Positions 31,877-40,575 of a stretch of 64,000 nucleotides of DNA are shown here, one piece after another. This DNA comes from an uncultured Bryobacteraceae bacterium (lineage in GTDB: Bacteria > Acidobacteriota > Terriglobia > Bryobacterales > Bryobacteraceae), in assembly GCA_938003835.1 (NCBI GenBank), contig CALKXJ010000016.1:62001-126000 (forward strand), read 5' to 3'. Below the pieces are notes generated by a model, which made no database searches, was not told where the DNA came from, and saw nothing but the letters and a program-made list of their open reading frames with translations. Each line of letters opens with the position of its first letter. The stretch's first letter is position 1. The position numbers were made by a program, and so were the translations under genes.

Positions 31877-32456
31877 GCGCGTGGCTTCCGGGACGCCGGC
31901 AGGGCGCGCAGGAGCGATGTTTTCTCCTTTGTTTTCAGCAGCGCACCCGCCGCTGTGGGCTGGCATGGCGCGTGCACCGTCTACGGGCGAATTGATGGAC
32001 GACTCCTGACACCTGCCCTCTGATGCAGAAGGTAGGCGAAGGAAGAGCGCGGAACCGATCATCTCCGTGCTTGCGGGATCCGGTGTATGAGAAGTCATGA
32101 CAGCCGCCCCTTGCTTCGGTTGCCGGTATGCATCAGAGGGGTTTTTTTAGAGAGTCGCTTCAATTCATGCCTTCCCGCCCGGGATTTCCGGCAGCGGCGA
32201 CCGTCCGGCGTCTCTTGAGTGGTGGAATTGACAGGACGCGGGAACCACCACGGCGAAACGTGACAGCGGGTACAGGATGCCGAGACGGGCCGACGCCCAA
32301 TCCCTGCCCAGTCAGGGCGCGCCGCCTCGGTTCGGCTTGCTTGCGGCCCCTCACCCGGACCGAGGCGGCTCTGATTCGATCCCCACGCTAGAAACAGCTC
32401 GGCTCGCAACCCGCTTGCCGGGCCGGCACGCCAGTTCAGGAAATACCCTCAGCACC
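31877..32456. other. Non-coding stretch with two inverted repeats
   Basis: No convincing gene in about 580 bases. Two perfect inverted repeats are present: GTGGTGG (32219-32225) with CCACCAC (32245-32251), and GCCGCCTCGGT (32321-32331) with ACCGAGGCGGC (32359-32369). Neither has a T-tract on either side. A run of seven T at about 32142-32148 lies nearer the left end. A TTGACA at 32228-32233 lacks a matching -10 box. Confidence 0.45.
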
Positions 32457-32651
32457 CTATCGTAGAAAGTGACCAGGGGAATGCGCCGGCGCCAGGGCCC
32501 GCCTCGCGGCGCGCCAGAAACGCGCGGCCTCGGCGTATCCGGCAAGCGCCGCTCGAATCTCCTGCTCCATGGACCGGCGATTCCGGCGGGCGAGCGCCGG
32601 GAGCGGGGCAACCAGCTTTGCCGGCACGTTCCTGATCGTCAGATCCGGCAT
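32457..32651 (-). CDS. FitA-like ribbon-helix-helix antitoxin without toxin
   Basis: A 64-residue protein starting PDLTIRNVPAKLVAPLPALA, then RRNRRSMEQEIRAALAGYAE: the arrangement of FitA/VapB-type DNA-binding antitoxins (beta strand, two helices, REEQ-like S-M-E-Q-E). Normally a PIN-domain VapC toxin follows at once; after the TAG here I see no PIN motif (no VDTNV-type start) in any frame. It may be an orphan left after toxin loss. ATG at 32651 is preferred over an upstream one at 32660 because it gives the usual start. Confidence 0.6.
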   Translation of the reverse strand: MPDLTIRNVPAKLVAPLPALARRNRRSMEQEIRAALAGYAEAARFWRAARRALAPAHSPGHFLR

Positions 32652-32726
32652 TGCTCGCATTACGCGGACACAGCTGGCGCCCGCTGGCAGCCCGGCTTCG
32701 GATCGTCCCTTGGCGGGCGGCTCGCC

Positions 32727-33989
32727 TCAGCTTGCCACTTCCAGATCCCAGCCGAAGCCCGGCTCCTCCGACGGCCGCACGTAGATGCCCTCGGGGCCGC
32801 GCGTGATCAGGTTGTCCTCTTCGTAGCGCTTGTAGACCTCGGGCGGGCCGCCCGGCGGCGGCATGAACAGCTCGGCCCAGGGGCTGTTCGGCGTCGCCAT
32901 GATGAAGTGGACGCAGTCGCGGCTGCCGCCCGCGTGCGGGATCACGGGGATGTCGTAGGCGGCGGCGAGCGCGGCGATCCTCCGGAGCTCGGTCAGCCCG
33001 CCGCACCAGTGGATGTCGGGTTGCCAGATCTCGGCCGCATCGTGCTCGAGCAGCCGGCGAAAGCCGTAGCGCGTATATTCATGCTCGCCGGTGACGATCC
33101 GCGTCGAGGTGATCTGGCGGCGCAGCCGGCCGAAGCCCTCGTAATCATGCGGCGGCAGCACTTCCTCCATCCAGTAGACCCGGTACGGCTCGAGCATCTC
33201 GGCCATCTCGAGCGTGTAGCGTTCGGTCCAGGCCATCCAGCAGTCGAGCATGATCTCGCCGTCGGGCCCGAGCAGCTCGCGGGTGCGTTTCACCAGCTCG
33301 ACGTTCTTGCGCTGGCCTTCGCGCCCGTCGGCGGGGCCGTGCGGCATGGCGAGCTTGAGCTTCTTGTAGCCGAACTCGACATGCTGCTCGATGTCGTTGC
33401 CGGTGCAGTAGGCCGGGATGCGCGGCTTCGTCTCCCCGCCCAGTAGCTTATAGACGGGAAGGCCTGTCGCCTTGCCGATGATGTCCCAGATGGCGACGTC
33501 GACGCCGCTGATGGCGTGGATGACGGCGCCCTTGCGCCCGTAGTACATGGTCGAGCGCCAGAGGATGTCCCAGATGCGCTCGACGTTGAAGGGGTCTTCG
33601 TTGAGCAGGAGCTTGGTGAGGTGGCGTTCGACGATGTGGGCGCCGCCGATGCCGCCCTGGCCGAGGCCGCTGACGCCCTTGTCGGTCGTGATCTGAACCC
33701 AGAAGGCCGAGAGCTGGCCCGGATCGGGCATGAACAGCGAACGCGTGGCCTTGTACTCGGGGTAGATCGACATCGGGTTGGCCACCTCGACGCCGGTGGT
33801 CGACCAGGAGCCGGGCGCCGGCTTGTATTCGGGCACCGGGCGGCGCGGACGGGTCTTGACGATGCGCACGCCGGTGATCTTGAGGCCGCTTTTGACCCCG
33901 GCGACCGGATTGGCTTGAGAGGCGGCGAGCGGAGCCGAGAGGGCCGAAGCCGCACCCGTCGCCGTGGCCAGAAACTTCCTCCGTTTCAT
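32727..33989 (-). CDS. L-rhamnonate dehydratase-like enolase-superfamily enzyme with Tat signal
   Basis: A 420-residue mandelate-racemase-group protein, first stretch a twin-arginine signal (KRRKFLATATGAASALSAPL). The rhamnonate-dehydratase pattern is strong: KKLKLAMPHGPADGREG, MLDCWMAWTERYTLEMA with the metal Asp, WMEEVLPPHDYEGF with Glu, TGEHEYTRYGFRRLLEHD with Glu and active His, and PVIPHAGGSRDCVHF. It should dehydrate a sugar acid (likely L-rhamnonate or similar), unusually outside the cytoplasm if the signal works. ACCTCCT on the opposite strand (33998-34004) gives a clear AGGAGGT site before the ATG. Confidence 0.85.
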   Translation of the reverse strand: MKRRKFLATATGAASALSAPLAASQANPVAGVKSGLKITGVRIVKTRPRRPVPEYKPAPGSWSTTGVEVANPMSIYPEYKATRSLFMPDPGQLSAFWVQITTDKGVSGLGQGGIGGAHIVERHLTKLLLNEDPFNVERIWDILWRSTMYYGRKGAVIHAISGVDVAIWDIIGKATGLPVYKLLGGETKPRIPAYCTGNDIEQHVEFGYKKLKLAMPHGPADGREGQRKNVELVKRTRELLGPDGEIMLDCWMAWTERYTLEMAEMLEPYRVYWMEEVLPPHDYEGFGRLRRQITSTRIVTGEHEYTRYGFRRLLEHDAAEIWQPDIHWCGGLTELRRIAALAAAYDIPVIPHAGGSRDCVHFIMATPNSPWAELFMPPPGGPPEVYKRYEEDNLITRGPEGIYVRPSEEPGFGWDLEVAS

Positions 33990-34074
33990 TGAGTGGACCT
34001 CCTACAGAGAATTTGGACCGCAGCCGATTATTGTGTTGGCCGAAGTGTGCGATGTCAACCGGGAGGTGGCCCGC

Positions 34075-36504
34075 ATGAGCCGACTCGCAACAGCAACGAT
34101 GAGGTGGGCGGTGCTTCTGGCAGCGGGCCTTTCCATGCTGTCAGCCCAGGAGAAAGTGAGCCAGTTCACCATCCGGGCCACGCACCCCCAGGCGCGCTTC
34201 AGCGTGGATGGCCGCGTCTACACGGGAGCGGCCTCCTTCCTGTGGACCGAAGGAAGCACCCATGTGCTGGACTTTTTTGTGACCGACGGGCCTTACCAGT
34301 ACACGCCCGAGGGCCGCACGCGCTTCCAGTTCGGCGGCTGGCGTGATTCGGGCGGGCTGCTCCAACCCGGCAACCGGCGCACGCAGGTGGTGACGGCGAA
34401 CGCGCGCGTGAGCTCCTACACGCTCGAGGTGGCGGCCGAGTACGAGGTCTTCATCCAGTTTTACGATCCCGGCCCGGGCATGCCGCCGAACCCGCCCGAG
34501 GAGGGCTGCATCGTGCCGGGCCCGGAGGCGCCGGGCGAGCTCCGCCCAGGCGTGGTCTTTGTCGATCAGCGCTGCCTGTGGCGCAGCACGCGGCTGTGGC
34601 TCCAGGAGGGCCCCCACGTGTTGAACGCCTTTCCCTACCCCGGCTTCGCCTTCACCGGCTGGTCGGTCTCGACGGCTGGAGGGAGCGCCTTCCTCAGAAC
34701 GCTCGAGGTCAAGTCCCCGCTCGATGTAACGGCGAACTTCCGGCCGGGCAAGCGCGTCAGCTTCAAGACCGATCCGCCGGGCCTGACGCTGCTGATCGAC
34801 CGGACACCGACGCCGACCCCGGTGGCCGAGCCGTGCCACCAGTACCAGCCGCTGCCGGTGGCGGCGCCGGCCGGGATGGCGCCGATGTGCGTCGGCGAGT
34901 TCGACTGGGCGCTCGATAGCCGCCACACGATCGGCGCGCCGACGCCCCAGACCGACTCGCGCGGTCGTCTCTGGGTGTTCGACTCTTTCAGCAACGGCTT
35001 GGGGAATCATGCCACCTACACGGTCCAGACGCTCACTGCCGAACGGATCGTCGCACGGTTCGTGCGCGGCGCGCAGGTGAGCTTTCTCACCGACCCGTCC
35101 GGGCTCAGGCTCGAAATCAACGGGCGCTCCAACTGGCCGTCCTACAACTTCGTGGCGCGGCCGGGCGAGAAGTTTTCCGTGGTGGCGCCGGCCGAACAGA
35201 TCTCCTCCGACGGGCGCCGGTACATCTTCCGGGGCTGGTCGAACGGCGCGGCCGCCACACATGAGATCGAGATCCCCGCCGAGGCAGTCGACCATGGCTA
35301 CCGGCTCACCGCGACCTACGAGTTGCTGAGCCAGGCGGTCATTCACAGCGAGCCCGCCGGAGGCGTCGTCAACGTCGACGGGACACCCTGTCAGACGCCC
35401 TGCGTGCTCGATCGCGCCGAGGGGGCCGAGGTGCGCCTGAGCGTACCGGGCGAATGGGTGATCAATCACGCCTCCCGGCTGGTGTTCGAGAGCTGGTCCG
35501 ATGGCGGCCCGCGCGAGCGCCAGCTCAAGTTCAGCGGAAAGGAGGGGCGCGATCTCGTCGTCCGCTATCAGGCGCACTACAAACTCGAGACACTGGCCGT
35601 GCCGGCCGGCGGCGCCACATTCGAAACGGATCCCCCCTCGCCCGACGGCTTTTTCCCCGCCGGCACATATGTGACGGTGAAGGCCACGGCGTCGAGCGGT
35701 TATCGCTTCCGGCGCTGGGGCGGCGATCTCGAAGGGACCTATCCGGTCACCGGGCTGACGCTTTCAGCGCCCCGACAGGCCGTGGCGCTTTTGGACGAGG
35801 TGCCTTACATTGCGCCGGCCGGCGTTCGCAGCGCTGCCGGCGAGACGCCTTCGGGGGCGGTGGCGCCGGGCTCGCTCATCTCGATCTATGGAGCGAGCCT
35901 GGCGCTTTACGCGGAAGTCGGTCCCACGAACCCGATGGCGCAGACGCTCGGCGGCGCCACGGTGCGTGTGGGAGACAGGCTGCTCGCGCTCGCCTATGCC
36001 GCGCCCGAGCAGATCAACGCGTGGCTGCCCTACGAGCTGCCGGAGGGCAATCACAGGCTGGTGGTGAGCCGCGAGGGCTATCCGGACGCAACGGCTGAGT
36101 TCCGCGTGGCACGCAACGCCCCGGGGCTGTTCAGCCGTGCGATCGAATCGAAACTTTTCGCACTGGCCGCGCACGAAGACGGCTCGCCAGTGCTTGCCGA
36201 AAGCCCGGCCCGAAGGGGGGAGCGTATCTCGATCTACGCGACAGGGCTCGGGCCGTACGAGAAGACGCCCGTCTATGGCTTTCCTCTGCCCCAGGCGCCC
36301 GCCTACCGGCTCACCGACCTGGTCGAGGTCTTCGCCGGTGATCGCCTGATCAAGCACGAATTCGCTGGCGGCGCGCCGGGCTACGCGGGCTGCGACGTCA
36401 TCCGCCTGCGGATCACCGACGAGCTTCCCCGCCGCGCCACGGTGGAGCTGAAGGTCCGCGTGGCCGGCGTTGACAGCAACACCGTGCTGCTGCCGCTTGA
36501 GTAA
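34075..36504 (+). CDS. Large exported protein with InlB/PEGA-like repeats and TIGR03437 C-terminal domain
   Basis: An 809-residue secreted protein. After a signal peptide (MRWAVLLAAGLSMLSAQ) come several repeats of one pattern, hydrophobic strand then FxGWS: FQFGGWRDSGG, FAFTGWSVSTAGG, YIFRGWSNGAAA, LVFESWSDGGP, YRFRRWGGDLEG, each about 70-90 residues apart and resembling bacterial InlB-B/PEGA repeats. The end (GSLISIYGASLALYAE, APEQINAWLPYELPEGNH, ISIYATGLGPYE) is the TIGR03437 domain typical of Solibacter-type Acidobacteriota. Surface or carbohydrate-binding role likely. GGGAGGTGG (34061-34069) sets the ATG at 34075; the frame is open to 33964. Confidence 0.82.
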   Translation: MSRLATATMRWAVLLAAGLSMLSAQEKVSQFTIRATHPQARFSVDGRVYTGAASFLWTEGSTHVLDFFVTDGPYQYTPEGRTRFQFGGWRDSGGLLQPGNRRTQVVTANARVSSYTLEVAAEYEVFIQFYDPGPGMPPNPPEEGCIVPGPEAPGELRPGVVFVDQRCLWRSTRLWLQEGPHVLNAFPYPGFAFTGWSVSTAGGSAFLRTLEVKSPLDVTANFRPGKRVSFKTDPPGLTLLIDRTPTPTPVAEPCHQYQPLPVAAPAGMAPMCVGEFDWALDSRHTIGAPTPQTDSRGRLWVFDSFSNGLGNHATYTVQTLTAERIVARFVRGAQVSFLTDPSGLRLEINGRSNWPSYNFVARPGEKFSVVAPAEQISSDGRRYIFRGWSNGAAATHEIEIPAEAVDHGYRLTATYELLSQAVIHSEPAGGVVNVDGTPCQTPCVLDRAEGAEVRLSVPGEWVINHASRLVFESWSDGGPRERQLKFSGKEGRDLVVRYQAHYKLETLAVPAGGATFETDPPSPDGFFPAGTYVTVKATASSGYRFRRWGGDLEGTYPVTGLTLSAPRQAVALLDEVPYIAPAGVRSAAGETPSGAVAPGSLISIYGASLALYAEVGPTNPMAQTLGGATVRVGDRLLALAYAAPEQINAWLPYELPEGNHRLVVSREGYPDATAEFRVARNAPGLFSRAIESKLFALAAHEDGSPVLAESPARRGERISIYATGLGPYEKTPVYGFPLPQAPAYRLTDLVEVFAGDRLIKHEFAGGAPGYAGCDVIRLRITDELPRRATVELKVRVAGVDSNTVLLPLE

Positions 36505-36831
36505 GCGCGGGGTTGCCATCGCAGTGCGGAGAGCGCGGCGAAGCCTCACGGTATCGCCCGGCCCAAAGCTTCAGCGCAGTGGCCAATCCGTGAGCCGTCG
36601 CCAACGATCCGGTAGCCCCGGCACGCCGGGCAGGCGCTCCCATGCCGCGTTCGTTCCTCTCGGAAGACTATGGCGGGCGCCTTGTTGTCCTTTGCGAGGC
36701 TTAGCTTTGAGACAATCCTCTTGCCAGTCCTAGATTGCCGGCGAAAGGGTGACGAACGCTATTTCTAGCGCAAGACAGTTTGCACGTCGCGGTAAGTTGT
36801 GCCGTCCCTGCCGCTGTGATAGACAGGCGTT
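36505..36831. other. Intergenic stretch without recognised gene
   Basis: I see no convincing coding sequence on either strand in these 327 bases. A small perfect hairpin CGCTA-TTTC-TAGCG lies near 36757-36770. The last 40 bases before the next ATG contain TGATAG, a weak -10 candidate, without a clear -35. Confidence 0.4.
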
Positions 36832-37671
36832 ATGGCGCGCAGCGAGCGGGGTGCGGCAGACCTTGCGGGGGCCGGGGCGAGGACGGTCGCGATCAACCGG
36901 CGTGAGTTCGTGACGGCCCTGGCGTCTACGGGTCTCACAGGCCCGGCGGCCAAGGCCGAGCCTGTCGAGCGGCGAGTGCGGGTGGTCAAGCTGTTCAAGT
37001 CCCCGGACGGCCACCCGAACGGCCTGGAAACCAGCCCGGAAGGCCTTTGGATCGGAGAGCAGATCACGGACCGGGCCCATCTTGTCGACTGGAGCGGCAG
37101 GGTTCTCCGGAGCCTCGAAACCGAATCCTCGAACACCAGCGGGATCGCCTGCGGCGGAGGCTTCCTCTGGATGGCGGCCAACGGCAGGCCCTTGTGGCGC
37201 CGCGCCCGGCCGACCGACGCCGTCACGGGGGAGATCCTCAAGCTGGACCCTTCGACCGGCAAGACGCTCGCTCGCTATCCGGTGCCCGGAGGCGGCGGCG
37301 TACACGGCCTGGAGTTCGCCGAAGGCAAGCTCTGGATCACCTCCTTGCGGCTCGGCAGGCTCTCGCAGGTCGATCCCACGGATTTTCGTCTCCTGCATCA
37401 GATCCCGGTGAAGCTGAGCCGAGCCCACGGGCTGGCCTGGGATCCGCCGGGCATCTGGTGCGTCTTCTCGAACGACCGCGTCATCCAGAGGCTCGATGCG
37501 CGCGACGGGCGCCTGCTCGAGTTCATCCAGCTGTCGGCCGACGATCCGGATCCGCACGGCTTGTGCATGCACCAGGGCAGGCTTTACTATTCGGACGCGG
37601 GCATCGGCCTCGGCGCAACCTCCAACCACAGCCCGTGGTCGGGCTATGTATGTCGCCTCGATCCGCTCTGA
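36832..37671 (+). CDS. Tat-exported beta-propeller (SMP-30/streptogramin-lyase-like) protein
   Basis: A 279-residue protein with NRREFVTALASTGLTGPAAKA, a twin-arginine signal at about residues 22-42; the first 20 residues may be leader read-through, so an internal start is possible. The mature part has four or five propeller-like blades: DGHPNGLETSPEGLWIGEQI, TSGIACGGGFLWMAANG, GVHGLEFAEGKLWITSLRLG, HGLAWDPPGIWCVFSNDRVI, PHGLCMHQGRLYYSDAG. Family members hydrolyse lactones or bind ligands; function not fixed. The next gene follows 68 bases later on the same strand. Confidence 0.7.
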   Translation: MARSERGAADLAGAGARTVAINRREFVTALASTGLTGPAAKAEPVERRVRVVKLFKSPDGHPNGLETSPEGLWIGEQITDRAHLVDWSGRVLRSLETESSNTSGIACGGGFLWMAANGRPLWRRARPTDAVTGEILKLDPSTGKTLARYPVPGGGGVHGLEFAEGKLWITSLRLGRLSQVDPTDFRLLHQIPVKLSRAHGLAWDPPGIWCVFSNDRVIQRLDARDGRLLEFIQLSADDPDPHGLCMHQGRLYYSDAGIGLGATSNHSPWSGYVCRLDPL

Positions 37672-37739
37672 TGGCGGCGCTCGGGGCGAAGCGCAGGCGG
37701 CGGGTGCAGAATAGGGTGGATGTGGCGGGGAGGACCACC

Positions 37740-39254
37740 ATGAGGCGCGATACAAGGAAGGCTCAACGGAAGCTGGCCCGGGAGGCATCCCTCGCCGTCT
37801 GCGTTGTGATCGCAGCCGCCGGCGCCGGCTGCCGGCAACGCGCGTCCGATTCCTGGACGAGGGATCTCGAGGGAATGGAGCGGAGGCTCGCAGCCGACGT
37901 GGCCTTTCTGGCGGCGGACGAGCTCGAAGGGCGCGGTACGCCGAGCCGGGGCCTGGATCTGGCCGCGTTGTATCTAGAGACGCAGTTGCGCGCGGCCGGA
38001 GTCCAGCCCGCGGTTTCCGGCTCCTACCGGCAGCTCTATCGCGTCGGTTCATACCGTCCCGCCGAGGCAACCGCCACCGTGACCATCAACGGCAAGCGCC
38101 TCGATCCTGCCGACTACCTGCTGCTCAACTTTGGTCGCGATCCGGATCGCGGGCCCATCTCGCTCGTGGCCGTCGACGCGGGCACGGGCGTGGTCGACGA
38201 GGAGCGAAACGTGAACGAGCTGGCGGGCCTGGACCTCAAAGGCAAAGCCGCCGTCGTGCGCAAGGGCGCGCCATGGCCGCTCGAAAAGGAGGCGGTGTTC
38301 GGACCGGATCGGGCGATTGGCAAAGTCATGGCCGCCACCGTCCGGGGCGCGGAAATGCTTGTCTATCTCAGCGAGGCGCTGGATGGGGGCGACGAGGCCG
38401 AATGCCGCTTTTTCGCCGAAATGAAGCAGGCGCCGGTGGCCTTCTTGCGCCCGGCAGGCTCGGGGCATGCCTCGGCGCTCAGCCCCATCCTGGTGGTAAG
38501 GCCGAAAGCCGCCTCGATCCGATCGGGGGACAAGATCGAGGTGAGGATCCAGGCCCGCGTCGAAGAGGGCGAGGCGGCCAATGTGCTCGGCCTGATCCGG
38601 GGGACCGATCCTGGGCTGAGCGAGGAATGGGTGGTCTTCTCGGCGCACTACGATCACGTCGGATTCCGACCTGTGCGCGAGGGCGAAGACGGCATCTGGA
38701 ACGGCGCCGACGACAACGCCTCGGGCACGGCGGCAGTCCTCGAGATCGCGAGGGGAGTGGCGATGCGGCCGGGCAAGCGCAGCGTGCTCGTGTTCTTTAC
38801 AAGCGGCGAAGACCGGGGAATCCTCGGCTCGGCCTGGTACGCTGCCGCGCCGGTGGTGCCCATGGACCGGGTGGCGGCGCAGTTCAACCTGGACATGATC
38901 GGCCGCTCGGATGGACGCGTTCAGGCCATCGCTCCTCTGGCGCCCTCGCTCTATGAGGAGGCGGTTGCCGCCGGCCCGCGCCACGGTCTCGAAGTGGTCC
39001 CGGACCAGCAGCCCTCCTGGCGCGTCATTTACCTCACCGATCTCTATCACTTCGCCCGCTCGGGCGTGCCCGGCATCTTCTTCTTTACCGGGACGCACCC
39101 GGACTATCATCAGGTGACCGACACCGCCGAGAAGATCCGGTATCCCGAGCTGGCGCGGATCACGGCGCTTGTGCGTGAGGTCAGCCGCGGCTACATCGAC
39201 GGGGCGCCGCGCCCCCGTTACGAACGTCCCGCGTGGTTCGTGACCCCGGACTGA
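37740..39254 (+). CDS. M28 family zinc peptidase, lipoprotein-like
   Basis: A 504-residue periplasmic aminopeptidase-type enzyme. The signal ends IAAAGAGCRQ, a possible lipobox. A protease-associated domain lies in the middle (ISLVAVDAGTGVVDEE..KGKAAVVRKGAPWP). The M28 zinc ligands are all visible: FSAHYDHVG (His), NGADDNASGTAAVLEIAR (Asp), FTSGEDRGILGSAWY (Glu pair), FNLDMIGRSD (Asp) and HPDYHQVTDTAEKI (His). GGGGAGGA precedes the ATG at 37740; the frame is open into the preceding gene. It converges on the rhodanese gene. Confidence 0.9.
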   Translation: MRRDTRKAQRKLAREASLAVCVVIAAAGAGCRQRASDSWTRDLEGMERRLAADVAFLAADELEGRGTPSRGLDLAALYLETQLRAAGVQPAVSGSYRQLYRVGSYRPAEATATVTINGKRLDPADYLLLNFGRDPDRGPISLVAVDAGTGVVDEERNVNELAGLDLKGKAAVVRKGAPWPLEKEAVFGPDRAIGKVMAATVRGAEMLVYLSEALDGGDEAECRFFAEMKQAPVAFLRPAGSGHASALSPILVVRPKAASIRSGDKIEVRIQARVEEGEAANVLGLIRGTDPGLSEEWVVFSAHYDHVGFRPVREGEDGIWNGADDNASGTAAVLEIARGVAMRPGKRSVLVFFTSGEDRGILGSAWYAAAPVVPMDRVAAQFNLDMIGRSDGRVQAIAPLAPSLYEEAVAAGPRHGLEVVPDQQPSWRVIYLTDLYHFARSGVPGIFFFTGTHPDYHQVTDTAEKIRYPELARITALVREVSRGYIDGAPRPRYERPAWFVTPD

Positions 39255-39268
39255 AGCCCGGCGAACGC

Positions 39269-40156
39269 CTAATGGCTGCTTGTCGGGTTCGCAGCTGCTG
39301 AAGCGACGGGCAGGTCCGCGCGCCGGCTCCAGTCCTCGAAGGAGCCGTCATAGAGCCGGACGTCGTAACCCAGATAGCGGGCGGCGAAATAAAGCGCGCT
39401 GGCTTGTACGCCGACGTGGCAGTAGACGATCACGGGCGCGTTGCGGCGGGCGCCGGCGGCCTCGAGGATCGCCTTCAGCTCCTCGCGGCTCTTGAACTTA
39501 CCCTGCGCGTCGAGAAGAGTCGCGATGGGAACGTTGCGCGCCCCTGGGATGTGGCCGGCGCGCGGAGTGGCGGCTTTGGCTCCGGAGTAGAACTCCGGTG
39601 TGCGGGCATCGAGCAGCGTGAAGCTGCGCCCGACCTCATCCAGGCGGAGCCAGCTTGCGTCCACAACCCGTTCCGGAAGGGGCCGCGGCGTAAAGTTGCC
39701 GGGTGTTGGCGGCGCCGCATTGCGGCTCACGGGCCGGCCTTCGGCCTGCCAGAACGCCAGCCCGCCGTCGAGTAGCGCCGTCCGGTCGCCGAGGCCGAGG
39801 TAGTCGAGCGTGAAAAATACCCGCGTGGCGACTTGAAGCGGCACGGCCCCCGCGTAGACGACAATGCGGGAGGTTTCGCTGACACCGCGCCGGCGGAGCG
39901 TCTCCGCCAGGCGCTCGGCGGGCGCCAGCTCGACGCGCAAACCGTCTTGGGTGGTGACAGAGACGTCAGCCAGCTCGACGAGCTGCGCCCCAGGGATGTG
40001 TCCCTGAGCGAAGTCGGCGGCCGTGCCCACATGCAAGAGCACGAGCTCGGGCCGGCCCAGATGGGCGGCCAGCCACCCGGTCGAAACCAGCGGTCCCGGC
40101 CAGTCCGCCGCCAGCAGGCCGAGCGAAGAGGCAACGAGCAGGATCCCCGCGCGCAT
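39269..40156 (-). CDS. Exported two-domain sulfurtransferase (rhodanese/MST type)
   Basis: A protein of about 295 residues with signal peptide (RAGILLVASSLGLLAADWP). Two rhodanese domains: an inactive N-terminal one (LVSTGWLAAHLGRPELVLLHVG) and a C-terminal catalytic one (FTLLDARTPEFYSGAKAATPRAGHIPGARNVPIATLLD) whose active Cys sits in VIVYCHVGVQASAL, near residue 246. Six-residue loop CHVGVQ is of the thiosulfate/3-mercaptopyruvate type. ATG at 40156 has GGGGTGA upstream; GTG at 40165 is an alternative. Confidence 0.87.
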   Translation of the reverse strand: MRAGILLVASSLGLLAADWPGPLVSTGWLAAHLGRPELVLLHVGTAADFAQGHIPGAQLVELADVSVTTQDGLRVELAPAERLAETLRRRGVSETSRIVVYAGAVPLQVATRVFFTLDYLGLGDRTALLDGGLAFWQAEGRPVSRNAAPPTPGNFTPRPLPERVVDASWLRLDEVGRSFTLLDARTPEFYSGAKAATPRAGHIPGARNVPIATLLDAQGKFKSREELKAILEAAGARRNAPVIVYCHVGVQASALYFAARYLGYDVRLYDGSFEDWSRRADLPVASAAANPTSSH

Positions 40157-40186
40157 CCCTTTCACCCCGGATCAGAAAACGCCCGT

Positions 40187-40561
40187 TCAGGGCAATGGCG
40201 TCTCACGCTGAATCAGATGAAGGACGTTTCCTTCGAGGTCCGTGAAGAAGACGGTCTTGACGCCTTTCTTGTCGGAAGGCTCGCCGAGAAAAGCCACGCC
40301 CTTGGCTTTGAGTTCGTTGTAGGTGGTTTCGAATTCGTCGACGGTGATCGCCAGATGGCGCAAACCGGGCTGCTTGAGCGTCTGCTCGACGCGTTCGCCT
40401 TCCGAGGCGGTGATCTCGATCATGGCGCCGTCGGGCGCTTTGACGAACACGGTGGTGGGCGACTGGTAGTTGATGACGAAGCCGAGCTTGTCGACATACC
40501 ACTGAGCGAGCTCGGCCGGATTGGGGGAAGCGATGGCGACGTGTTCGATTCCGCGGATCAT
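40187..40561 (-). CDS. VOC superfamily (glyoxalase/bleomycin-resistance-like) protein
   Basis: A 124-residue metal-dependent dioxygenase or lyase fold: IRGIEHVAIASPNPAELAQWYVDKLGF (metal His), TTVFVKAPDGAMIEITASEGERV, LRHLAITVDEFETTYNELKAKGV, VFFTDLEGNVLHLIQRE (metal His and Glu). No specific substrate. The frame continues upstream through a damaged MFS gene, but the ATG at 40561 gives the canonical VOC start, 15 bases after that gene's stop. Last gene of the sugar operon, so perhaps a sugar-derived aldehyde detoxifier. Confidence 0.85.
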   Translation of the reverse strand: MIRGIEHVAIASPNPAELAQWYVDKLGFVINYQSPTTVFVKAPDGAMIEITASEGERVEQTLKQPGLRHLAITVDEFETTYNELKAKGVAFLGEPSDKKGVKTVFFTDLEGNVLHLIQRETPLP

Positions 40562-40575
40562 AGACTCATTCTCTC

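Noticed and set aside
31850-32098. N-terminal extension of the heparinase-like protein up to 32098, with an AAGGGGCGG before it.
   Set aside because: The extra 83 residues have no protein-like pattern and the internal ATG gives a good signal peptide.
32351-32611. Possible PIN toxin frame next to the FitA-like antitoxin.
   Set aside because: No VDT-type start or spaced Asp residues of PIN domains; Arg/Pro-rich shadow.
34141-35577. 478-codon minus-strand frame across the TIGR03437 protein.
   Set aside because: Antisense of the repeat protein; no start signal and no domain.
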